NCBI GenBank assembly: GCA_007753675.1
Contig: CP036432.1
Location: 2,888,394 to 2,952,393 of the forward strand
Length of the DNA stretch: 64,000 bases
Direction of reading: 5' to 3'
Source: Stieleria magnilauensis
GTDB taxonomy: Bacteria; Planctomycetota; Planctomycetia; Pirellulales; Pirellulaceae
The notes beneath the pieces are model-generated. The model was not told the DNA's origin. It worked only from the letters and a program-made list of their open reading frames with translations, and did no database searches. A program made the position numbers and the translations under genes. Positions 47,595 through 56,170 of the stretch are shown in pieces; the first letter of the stretch is position 1, and every line of letters begins with the position of its first letter.

Positions 47595-49358
47595 CTAGGG
47601 TGACGCGACGGGAATCGCCATTGCGGTCGGCGGCGTCGCGGCCGGTGGCGTGGTCGCCGGCGGTGTTGCTGCCGGTGGCGTGGTCGCCGGTGGTGTTGCA
47701 GCCGGCGGTGTTGTTGCTGGCGGCGTTGTCGCTGGCGGTGTCGTCGCCGGCGGTGTGGCGGTCGGCGGTTCGGCCGTTGTCGCCGGCTCGGTGTCGGTCG
47801 GACCTGGTAACGCGTCGATCACTTCGGCAGATTCGTCGATCGTGACATCGTCTTTCACCTTATCGATACCGAGCGACTCTTCGCTGGGCGGATTATAGAA
47901 GTAGATCAGTCCATAGATCTCTACTTCCATGTCCATCGGGTATTCCTCGGGGGCTCCGACGGTCGCTCCACCGCCCATGCCTCCCATCCCACCCATGCCC
48001 ATGCCTCCCATGCCCATGTCGCCCATCATTTCGTCTTCCATGCCCATCATGTCGCCACCGCCTCCACCTCCGCTGGCAGAGCCTCCTTTGGGCAGGACGC
48101 GGACTTGGCGGACATCGACCATCAGCGGTGCACTACCGCAGGCGGCCAGCAGTCTGGCGACGCTTTGTTGGTTCATTTGCAAGTGCAACATGACGGGAAC
48201 GCGTTTGGCTACCGCGATCGCGACTTGTCCCGGGTCGTTGCTGCTGAAGGCACTCCGCAGCGATGCGGCATCGATGGGTTCGTTGGCCGTGTTGACATAA
48301 CGGCTGTCGCCGGGGTCGGAGCCTTCGCTCTCGATGCCACCGCTGCCGTCAGGTCCCATGCTATCCATCTCATACATGTCCATGTCGCCGTAGCCTTCCA
48401 TGTCATCCATCCCCATCCCGCCAAAGCCGGCGGTGACGCGTGACCCCGGATCGGAGATGTTGCCCTGGTTGAAGGTGACCGACTTTCCGATCGCGAGTTT
48501 TTTGATTTCTCGGATTTCGGCTTCGAACGATTGCTGCGCCCCTCCGTTGACGGCGGCGATGATTTGCAGCAACTGTCGCAGGATCCAAAGGTTTTCTTGC
48601 GAGTAGTACACATCAAGTTCCGACGGATACTCCTTGACCCCGCGCCAGGGGAACAGATCCTTGAGCACCGTCTCTTGGCTGGACGTACTCCAGATCACGA
48701 CCGGTTCCTCGATGGCTCCGGTGATGCTGCGTTTGACCTGTCGGGTCGGTCCCGCCCCCATCATCATCATGTCGTCCATCCCGTAGCTTTCCGCCATTCC
48801 GCCGGCGCGTTTGGAAAAGTCGGCGGTCCATTTCGCGCCGGCAATTTCCGCGTAACTCGGCAGCGTCTCGCCGATGTACTGCTCGTAGCGACGCAGCAGC
48901 TCGGGGTTGACCTGGTCGGGGTCGGACGACGGCGGGAAAGGCTCGTATTTTTCGAACGGCAGTTTGAGTTTGTTGCGATCGACGATTCCGGTTTCGGGGT
49001 CTTTGACGTACTTGAATTCGATCAGAAAGTCATCTTTCAACTTGGTGGGCCACGTCAAAATATCCCGCTGTGCGTCGAACACATTTTGCCAGGCCTGAAG
49101 GACTTCTTCTTTGCGGATCTCGATTTTTTCGTTCATCCACTGATGAGACAGATCGTTCGGCTGGGTCGGCAGCTCGCTGCGATACTGCGACACTTTCTGA
49201 ACGTCACCTTCGATCTTGCGGATCTGCGATTCCGTCTTTTCGTTCAGATCACTCGTCGACAGATACCAGACGGTCAAGGCCCCGATCAGGACAATCGAGC
49301 TGCCGATCCAGAATCCATGCTTGATAGCGACGGCCAGGTACTCTTTGACTTGGTCCAT
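47595..49358 (-). CDS. PilO-position single-pass membrane protein with Met/Gly and Thr/Pro tracts
   Basis: 587 residues; no firm family. A transmembrane helix at about 15-33 (FWIGSSIVLIGALTVWYLS) is followed by a coiled coil (about 34-95: DLNEKTESQIRKIEGDVQKV), as in PilO. A middle region (about 240-300: LWILRQLLQIIAAVNGGAQQ, KLAIGKSVTF) may be the PilO-like ferredoxin fold. Met/Gly/Asp-rich tracts occur at about 313-335 and 432-465 (MGDMGMGGMGMGGMGGMGGG), and the C-terminus is made of repeated TPPATTPPAATPP. Probably the partner of the PilM-PilN fusion encoded 64 bp upstream. Confidence 0.7.
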   Translation of the reverse strand: MDQVKEYLAVAIKHGFWIGSSIVLIGALTVWYLSTSDLNEKTESQIRKIEGDVQKVSQYRSELPTQPNDLSHQWMNEKIEIRKEEVLQAWQNVFDAQRDILTWPTKLKDDFLIEFKYVKDPETGIVDRNKLKLPFEKYEPFPPSSDPDQVNPELLRRYEQYIGETLPSYAEIAGAKWTADFSKRAGGMAESYGMDDMMMMGAGPTRQVKRSITGAIEEPVVIWSTSSQETVLKDLFPWRGVKEYPSELDVYYSQENLWILRQLLQIIAAVNGGAQQSFEAEIREIKKLAIGKSVTFNQGNISDPGSRVTAGFGGMGMDDMEGYGDMDMYEMDSMGPDGSGGIESEGSDPGDSRYVNTANEPIDAASLRSAFSSNDPGQVAIAVAKRVPVMLHLQMNQQSVARLLAACGSAPLMVDVRQVRVLPKGGSASGGGGGGDMMGMEDEMMGDMGMGGMGMGGMGGMGGGATVGAPEEYPMDMEVEIYGLIYFYNPPSEESLGIDKVKDDVTIDESAEVIDALPGPTDTEPATTAEPPTATPPATTPPATTPPATTPPAATPPATTPPAATPPATTPPAATPPTAMAIPVASP

Positions 49359-49422
49359 GATGATTGCGTGGGTTGCGAAAAGTGAAAAAAGTGATTGAAC
49401 GGATGCGTGGTGTGACGCGGGA

Positions 49423-51594
49423 CTACGGAGTGGCGGCGACGGTATCGTCGAGGGTTTCCTCGACGGGCGGCTCCTCGCCTTGCAACGCCGCCTCTTCCTC
49501 GGCCTTCAAACGTTTGGCTTCCATTCGCTGCGAATGGGTCGTCGGGGTCCAAAGGAATTGGAACGAAAAGTCCATCCGCCGGGCCTTGAAGAATTCCGGT
49601 TCGGCATCGGGATCGACCTCCGTCGTCGCGACGACCGTGCCGGCAACCGGGGGTTCATAGTCCGGGTTCGGGATCGACGTTTCGATCGCCTTTTCGATGT
49701 TCAGCATCAACGGGTAGCTGATGCCGAGTTCGGCGGGGGTGTATTCGATCGGTTCAGCGGAGGGATCGTTCGGATCGGGCAGGCGGATGACGCGGTTGGC
49801 GACATCGGGCGGCAATCGGCTGGGATCCAGGAACGCCGTCGTCAGGTACTTGCGGGTGTGGTTGTTACCGTGCAAGCCGACGCGATCGGGATTGTTGAAG
49901 TAGTGATAGCCTTGCAATTCGACGACCCAGAACGGCCCCGTCGGCGGTTCCGGTTCGGTGGCCATCGCGCCCGGCTCCTTGGGAATGTTCATCAGTTTCT
50001 CCCAGTCAGCCTTTTCGTCGGCGAATCGCTTCTTTCGCTTTTCGTACCAATCGGCGATGTCTTCGAAGTACTTGGTCTCGAAGGACGTGATTTGGAAATC
50101 GATCCGATCTTCGTAGGGCACCTGTTTGGGGCTCGGCATCTGACCGGGTTCGACGCCTTCGTAGACCCCGCGTGGGATGATCTGATTGACGCCGCGGATC
50201 AGTTCCATCCACAGGACACGGTTTTCCGCATCACCGGTGATCTCTTCGCCGACCGCGTTCAGGTAGGTCAGTTTCTTTTCCAGTTCGCTATCGGTGCCGC
50301 GGTGATCTTGGGCATAGCTCTCCATGTTGGTCACCGAGGCATTGGCTTGTTCCCAAAGGTCCTCGTGGCTTTCTTTCCAACTGTTCTGGGTGAAGTAGAA
50401 ATTGGCCGACATCCCGAACATCAGCACGGCCAACCCGGCGACGGTCCAGGGTTTCTTGGCACGAATCATCCGCTGCGTGATGATTTCCTGCGGGACCAGG
50501 CTGGCGTGGATTTGCGAGATGCCCAACCCTTGCAGACACAATCCGTAACAGACGGCAAAGGTCGTCGCGTTGTCGCGGAACGTGGGGATGGCCAGCACGT
50601 CGTCGCCACCCAAGCGATTGAAGCGGTCCAGGGTGTGGACTTCGAAGCCCAGATTCTTGCCCAGATAGGCCGCCAGACCCGGCATCTTGACCGTGTTGCC
50701 GGTGATCAACAGCTCGGTGATGTCGGCTTTGCGATCGATGCTGCGGAAGAACCCGATCGAACGTTGGACTTCGGTGACCAGGTCGTTAAACACCGGCCGC
50801 ATCGTTTGGAAAATCAGCTTCGGATCAACCGCCTCGCGGGCGTTGCGTTTGATGTGTTCGGCCTTGGCGAACGTCATCTTCAAGTCTTTGGTCAACTGGC
50901 GGGTGAAGTGATTCCCGCCGATCGGCATGCTGCGCTGCCAAATCCGGAACCCGTTGGTGACGATCAAGTCCGAGCTGTCGGTTCCGATCGACAGGATCAC
51001 GCTGGACGGCGGCGGTTCGTCCGAGTTGAAGATTTCGCCGTCGAGCCGATCGCCCATGCGGTCATAGGCGACCATGTTGTACAACGCGATCGGAGCCAAT
51101 TGGACGACGTCGACTTCCAAATTGGCGGTGTCGAACGGGGCCAACTGGCGATTGGCTTGTTCACGTTTCATCGCGAACAAACCGACTTCGCTGTCCAGTG
51201 CGTAACCGTCTTCGACCATGCTGCCGGGCATCATCTGGTAATCCCAGACCACGTCGGACAGTTCGAACGGGATTTGTTGACGGGCCTCATAGCGGACCAG
51301 GTCGGCGATCTTTTTGACTTCGACCGGCGGCGGTTTGAAAAACTTCGACAGACCGCTCTGGCCGGGGACGCTGATGCAGATCTTGTCAGTCATCCCCTCG
51401 TTGCGTTCGAGCAGCTGATTGATCGCGTCGGCAATCAATTCTTCGGGAACCGCTTCGGGCTGACTTAAGATTTTGGGGTATTCGATGTAGTCGAACGCGG
51501 TGGCGACAACTTCGTCATCCACGAGCGAACAACGCAACGCCTTGAGCGCTGATTGTCCGATTTCGATTCCCCAAACTGAAGAGCTCTTGGCCAT
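49423..51594 (-). CDS. pilM: PilM-PilN fusion protein (type IV pilus assembly-like)
   Basis: 723 residues. Residues 1-375 match PilM, an actin-like ATPase with FtsA-type domains: VWGIEIGQSALKALRC (phosphate 1), ADLVRYEARQQIPFELSDVVWDYQ, SVILSIGTDSSDLIV (phosphate 2), MPIGGNHFTRQLTKDL and ITELLITGNTVKMPGLAAYL (adenosine motif). A transmembrane helix at about 385-402 (WTVAGLAVLMFGMSANFYF) and helix plus alpha/beta region after it resemble PilN, normally a separate protein that binds PilM through its N-terminal tail. The C-terminal 200 residues are an extra domain. First gene of the operon. No pilin, PilQ or PilB in the window. Confidence 0.85.
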   Translation of the reverse strand: MAKSSSVWGIEIGQSALKALRCSLVDDEVVATAFDYIEYPKILSQPEAVPEELIADAINQLLERNEGMTDKICISVPGQSGLSKFFKPPPVEVKKIADLVRYEARQQIPFELSDVVWDYQMMPGSMVEDGYALDSEVGLFAMKREQANRQLAPFDTANLEVDVVQLAPIALYNMVAYDRMGDRLDGEIFNSDEPPPSSVILSIGTDSSDLIVTNGFRIWQRSMPIGGNHFTRQLTKDLKMTFAKAEHIKRNAREAVDPKLIFQTMRPVFNDLVTEVQRSIGFFRSIDRKADITELLITGNTVKMPGLAAYLGKNLGFEVHTLDRFNRLGGDDVLAIPTFRDNATTFAVCYGLCLQGLGISQIHASLVPQEIITQRMIRAKKPWTVAGLAVLMFGMSANFYFTQNSWKESHEDLWEQANASVTNMESYAQDHRGTDSELEKKLTYLNAVGEEITGDAENRVLWMELIRGVNQIIPRGVYEGVEPGQMPSPKQVPYEDRIDFQITSFETKYFEDIADWYEKRKKRFADEKADWEKLMNIPKEPGAMATEPEPPTGPFWVVELQGYHYFNNPDRVGLHGNNHTRKYLTTAFLDPSRLPPDVANRVIRLPDPNDPSAEPIEYTPAELGISYPLMLNIEKAIETSIPNPDYEPPVAGTVVATTEVDPDAEPEFFKARRMDFSFQFLWTPTTHSQRMEAKRLKAEEEAALQGEEPPVEETLDDTVAATP

Positions 51595-52417
51595 GGTTGA
51601 ACGCTAACGAAAAAGTGATGAGTGAAATCGGCGATTGACTGTGCAGCGGGAGCAGCTCATGCGACATCACGCTGTTGGCTGGTGGCCCGACTGGTGGCCC
51701 GTCTCGTGCCCCACCGGTCTCGCTGTCCAATGTGACGACCGCTCGAACCGCTCGCCGACAACCCGCTCTGGCGGGCGACCGGGTCGAACACGAACGTGCC
51801 AGCGGCACAATGGAATAAACGATGGATGACGGGAATCCTTGGGCGATCTTTGGCTGAATTGTGACAGATTTTTAGACTCGATTGCGAATCAACGTCGAAA
51901 AATGCAATGCATCCCGTCCCGGCAGGGTACTCCGACACTGCCGTCTTCTCCACGCTCGGCCGGGTACGTTGTCGAATTTACACCACCCTGCGCGTTCCGA
52001 ATGTGCTGATTGCCCCAAAATTGCACCATGAATTTCTACGGCAAACTTTTCCAAGCTGCACCTTCGCGAGAGGGGATAGATCAGGAGATAAGAGAAAAGA
52101 ATGATTTCAGGAACCCGAACCGTTGACGGCAGGTCGCGTTCCGGCGACCGCCGAGAATACATCGTCGCGGCAGAAAAAATCGCTCCGCCGCTGCCGATCC
52201 GGTTCCCGCCACGCTACTAGTCTATCCGTCGACCGTATCCGGCGTCAAATTATTTGTCCGCCGGACACGCCGCTTTTAGCCGCTTCGGCCAGCCCCTGAC
52301 TGCCTTTCCCTACCGGTTCGGCGTGGCGGCTTTGATCCTACGGAAGTTTCCATCACACTCTGTGACGTCCCCCAACTCCACCGTCCCCTTCCCTTCCCTC
52401 ATAGTTGCGACCGCGTT
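51595..52417. other. 823-bp region without a convincing gene
   Basis: Between the divergent pilM operon and the 980-residue hydrolase-like gene. Short open frames on both strands show no family signature or consistent codon use. It must contain the promoters of both flanking units. AT content rises around 51850-52110 (e.g. GACAGATTTTTAGACTCGAT). No tRNA, repeat array or strong hairpin seen. Confidence 0.55.
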
Positions 52418-55360
52418 ATGGCCCCGTTTGACGAGTGTTCCGTTCTGCTCCCTTCGGCCACCCTGGAAGATTTTCCCGTCGGGGGTCCCGATTCGGATGC
52501 GCGGAGCTTGTTGGCCGGTTGGACGATCTTGTGGCATCCGCTGTTGTTGGCCCAGACCGAGCAAATGCCGACGTGGTATCGCGCCGACACGCCCCCCAAC
52601 CCCGACGGACCACGCGTGATCGTGGTCCCGGATCCCTCGTTGAAACAGATTCCCGCTGACTTTCGTCGCAAGTGCGATGCCAATCCCGAGTGCACCTGGG
52701 TGACCGGGGCCGACCGCGCGGAGATGCTCGTCGCGCTGGGGCTGGACCCGGCCGACCCCCGCTGCGCGGCGCTGCCCTCGGCCTCGCGATCGCTGGGAGT
52801 CGAAGATTTTTACGCCGCCGGATACCTGTCACTGCAGATCCAGATCATGACGCGGCGGTTGCGGTACACCAGCAATTTGGACGAGTTGCACCTACAGAAC
52901 CGGAGCGTCGCGGCGGCCAAAGCGTTCCTCGATCGAGACGCCGTGGCGACGGCCGAAGCGCTGCACGATGTTTTCGATGCGCTTTCCGAAGAACGCGACC
53001 ACTACTTCTCCAGCGACCCCCACCTGGTCGACCTGACTCTGCTGACCCCCGGTGTGCTGAAGTCCGCGACCGAGGCCGGCTGGCTGGACCGTTTCGAAGC
53101 GAGTGCGACCAAAGACGACGACGGCGATGGCGTGCTGGGAACGCCACGCAATGTCCTGGTCGACGGCACCGTGGCGGCTGAATTGGCTGCGGCCAACGAC
53201 GCCTCCCAACACCACGAGTCGTTCGATCGCTTTCGCCAAGTGCTTTCCCTGGACACCGTCGGCTGGGCGGGCGGCGGCTGGGCGGGCGGCAGTTTCGCGG
53301 GTGATCCGAGCTGCCTCGATGCGATGACGATGGCATCGGCGCGTCACCTGTTTGAATCCGGCACGGCCTTGGCCTCCGCCGCGATCGGCCAAGCCCCGTC
53401 GGTTTACGCCCGGCTCTCCGGCATGACACCGGTCGACCTGGTCCCCGCCCTGGCGGCACTCGGATACCGGGGCGTGATCCCGATCGATTTCACCGCCGGC
53501 ACAGGCTTCGGTGACGAGTCCAAGGTGATCGTCTCGGGCGGCCACAAGGAAGTCGAAGCATTGACGGCCAAGCCGATCGATGCCGCCAGCGATTCCGCCT
53601 TCCTGGCCCTGGGTGCCCACTTGGGCGAATCGATCGACACCGGCGAAGTCGCCACGGCACTGCTGGTGCATTGGCCCGATCGCGTCTGCGACAGTTTTCG
53701 AGACCTCTGCCGAGCGGCGACGTGGAGTGTCGCGATGGGCCGCTTCTGGACTCTCGAACGCTACTTCAGCGATGGCGAACGTCCCTACCACCAAGGAACG
53801 CTCGATGCGATTTCCAAACACGCCGCAGCCGAGATCGCACAGCAACTCATCGATCCAAAATCCGACACCTCGCTCAGCGCGCTGGCCGATGCCTTTTGTC
53901 GCACGGTCCGAACCGAAGCCCGCCGAACCCTGCGAGCGATTGCGACGTTGGCCAATCCGAAGTTGCTCGCCGACGAACAACCAGACGAGGAACATTCAGG
54001 ATCTGCCAGCGAGCAACCGGATGCATACGGCCGCGCCGATGACCGCAAACTGATTGCTCGGGTGGTCGGCGTCGAGCCGTCAACCGATGACACGATCGCC
54101 AAGGACGTCTTGTGTTTCAACGCCCAGGGTGTCGCGACCCGACGGCACACGAAACTGCACGGCGGCAGCCCAGCGAACGAAAAATTCGTTTACGCGGCAA
54201 CCGCTGCCGGCGGGGGCGGTTGTGACGTCACCTTCGACGTGCCCGCGATGGGATTCACGCGTCTGTCGGCCACTCAACCGGTCAAGAAACAGGGGCTGCT
54301 GAAACGATTGACCGGCGGCGAAAAGGGGATTGCCGAACAAGCGGTCTTAAAAAACGAATTCATGGCCGTCGCCTTGGACGAAACCGCCGGAAGCCTCTCG
54401 GGCGTGTTTAGCGCCTCACGCGGCAACCGGCTGTCGATGCGATTGGTCGCGGCCGCCGATCTGGCGGGCGAAAAAGATGGCGGGACGATGGTTTGCAAAC
54501 GCATGGAAGTCACCCAGTCCAGCTTGGCGCTCGGCGAAATCACCGCCTCGGGCGAATTGCAGGACCACGCCGGCAACGCGATCGCCGAGTTTTCGATTCA
54601 CTATCGGCTGCGACGGGGAAGCCGATTGCTGGAGGTCGAGGGGACGTTGCGCCCCAAGACGAACATTTCAATCGAATCCGAAACCGCGTTTTGGAAAAAC
54701 TATTTTGCCGTACGGACGGCCGTCGCCGGCGAGGCAGCGATCTTGCGCCCCCTGGTCCGCGACAAGGTTCACAGCGTTTCGTCGAAGAAGTTCATCGCAC
54801 CCCTTGGCGTCTTGATCGACGAAGCGGAAAAGCAAACTCTGGTCGCCGGTTACGGATTGCCGCTGCATCGCAAGGTCGCCGACCGATTCCTGGACACCGT
54901 GATCGGGATCCCCACCGGCGCCGATGCGATTCCGTTTCGTGTCACGTTCGCGTTTGATTGCCCGTCCCCGGTCGCGGTGGCACGGTCCTGCATCGCGCCG
55001 GCGGAAGTATTCGCGATCGATCCGAAACCCGCCGATCGCGGATCGGCCACGGGAGAAACGTCCCAGGCGTGGCTGGTCCACGTTTCCTCCGCTGACGTCT
55101 TGGTCACCGAAATGAAGACCACACGCCGCAGCGACGGGAAACTTGCCGCACGGATGCAGGTGGTTCAGACGCGGCCGAAAACGTCGAAGGTCAAGCTGCA
55201 ATTCTGCGCCGCCGCCGAAGCCGCGTTCATCGCGGACACTTCGGGGGTTGAACGGTCGCTGGAAGATTTGCCCCAGGACGTCAGCTGCGAAGACGGCGTG
55301 GTCACGTTCTCGCTGGGCAATCACCAAGCGATCGACCTGGTCGTCGTGTTTGGCGGTTAA
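52418..55360 (+). CDS. Large protein distantly like family 38 alpha-mannosidases
   Basis: 980 residues, no signal peptide. The C-terminal half (about 640-980) has the beta-sandwich pattern of GH38 enzymes: VLKNEFMAVALDETAGSLSGVFSASRGNRLSMRL, then FSIHYRLRRGSRLLEVEGTLRP. The N-terminal half has a helical region and a DTVGWAGGGWAGGSFAGDPSCLDAM and LVPALAALGYRGVIPIDFTAGTGFGD stretch that could match the second catalytic-domain blocks, but the family's first metal-binding block (HxHxD) is not recognisable near the start. It may be an inactive or strongly diverged relative. Its stop overlaps the convergent regulator gene by 4 bp. Confidence 0.55.
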   Translation: MAPFDECSVLLPSATLEDFPVGGPDSDARSLLAGWTILWHPLLLAQTEQMPTWYRADTPPNPDGPRVIVVPDPSLKQIPADFRRKCDANPECTWVTGADRAEMLVALGLDPADPRCAALPSASRSLGVEDFYAAGYLSLQIQIMTRRLRYTSNLDELHLQNRSVAAAKAFLDRDAVATAEALHDVFDALSEERDHYFSSDPHLVDLTLLTPGVLKSATEAGWLDRFEASATKDDDGDGVLGTPRNVLVDGTVAAELAAANDASQHHESFDRFRQVLSLDTVGWAGGGWAGGSFAGDPSCLDAMTMASARHLFESGTALASAAIGQAPSVYARLSGMTPVDLVPALAALGYRGVIPIDFTAGTGFGDESKVIVSGGHKEVEALTAKPIDAASDSAFLALGAHLGESIDTGEVATALLVHWPDRVCDSFRDLCRAATWSVAMGRFWTLERYFSDGERPYHQGTLDAISKHAAAEIAQQLIDPKSDTSLSALADAFCRTVRTEARRTLRAIATLANPKLLADEQPDEEHSGSASEQPDAYGRADDRKLIARVVGVEPSTDDTIAKDVLCFNAQGVATRRHTKLHGGSPANEKFVYAATAAGGGGCDVTFDVPAMGFTRLSATQPVKKQGLLKRLTGGEKGIAEQAVLKNEFMAVALDETAGSLSGVFSASRGNRLSMRLVAAADLAGEKDGGTMVCKRMEVTQSSLALGEITASGELQDHAGNAIAEFSIHYRLRRGSRLLEVEGTLRPKTNISIESETAFWKNYFAVRTAVAGEAAILRPLVRDKVHSVSSKKFIAPLGVLIDEAEKQTLVAGYGLPLHRKVADRFLDTVIGIPTGADAIPFRVTFAFDCPSPVAVARSCIAPAEVFAIDPKPADRGSATGETSQAWLVHVSSADVLVTEMKTTRRSDGKLAARMQVVQTRPKTSKVKLQFCAAAEAAFIADTSGVERSLEDLPQDVSCEDGVVTFSLGNHQAIDLVVVFGG

Positions 55361-55977
55361 TACTGACGGTACAGCTTCATCGCCAGTTCCGTCATGTTAT
55401 CGACGTTCATTTTTTCGATCACGCGTTTGCGATGACGATCGATCGTTTGGTAGGAGACGTTGAGCTTGCCGGCGAGACGTCGCGATGGTATTCCCAACAG
55501 CAGTTGAGGCAGCACCTCGCGTTCTTTCGGGGTCAGTCGTCCAAACCCGCTGCGTAGATTGCACAGCGAATCCGGTCCGGCGGCGTCGGCTTGAAAAGCT
55601 TCTTGGACCGCTTCGATCAACAGCCGATTTTCGATCGGATGGGGAACCAAATCAACGAAACCGTGCTTCAGTGCCAGGTGCAGCGTCCGTCGCGAGCGGT
55701 CGGCCGTCAGTCCGACGATTGAAAACCGAATGCCTTGGTCGGCAAATTTCCGCACGCGTTTGAGCGTCTCGTCGCGAACGCTGTCAAAGTCGACGAGCAG
55801 GCATCCCGGTCGAAATGAGCTCAGCTTCTTGAAGACGGACTCCCAGTTGTCGACTTCCAAGGTTTGAAAGGGAAGCGCATCAGGGAGGGTTGCAATCGAG
55901 AGCCGTTCGCTTTGTAGAACGACCGTAAACGGACGGATTCCTGGCGACGGATTACCATCGTGACTAGCCTTGATCAT
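55357..55977 (-). CDS. LuxR/FixJ-type response regulator
   Basis: 206 residues. The N-terminal receiver-like domain (about 15-125) keeps the phosphoacceptor strand CLLVDFDSV but has only weak acidic residues at its start (TVVLQSERL), so phosphorylation is uncertain. The C-terminal LuxR-type helix-turn-helix (about 147-206: LTPKEREVLPQLLLGIPSRRLAGKLNVSYQTIDRHRKRVIEKM) binds DNA. No kinase nearby. It overlaps the stop of the convergent large gene by 4 bp. Targets unknown. Confidence 0.88.
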   Translation of the reverse strand: MIKASHDGNPSPGIRPFTVVLQSERLSIATLPDALPFQTLEVDNWESVFKKLSSFRPGCLLVDFDSVRDETLKRVRKFADQGIRFSIVGLTADRSRRTLHLALKHGFVDLVPHPIENRLLIEAVQEAFQADAAGPDSLCNLRSGFGRLTPKEREVLPQLLLGIPSRRLAGKLNVSYQTIDRHRKRVIEKMNVDNMTELAMKLYRQY

Positions 55978-56170
55978 TGTTGCCCCTTGATCGAAGTTAG
56001 GTTTCGGAAATGCTGGTTAGCTGCGGTGTGCTAAGGATAAATCCCGTTGGAATGGAAGGGTGGTTGCCAAGTGATGCGCCGTGTTTCAGCTGCCCCTGGC
56101 GACGACGTGGGAAGGTTACACAAGGGGGCTTTAGAAAATCTAGACCAATACATGGAAAAACTCAGGTGTG

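Noticed and set aside
49480..51468. Open frame of 662 codons antisense to pilM
   Set aside because: It mirrors the real gene's codon bias on the opposite strand. The minus-strand product has clear PilM motifs, and the antisense product is rich in Asp, Gly and Gln without any fold signature.
51595..52417. Possible small genes in the gap upstream of the large hydrolase-like gene
   Set aside because: Candidates of 60-120 codons overlap each other on both strands with no consistent codon use, family motif or start context.
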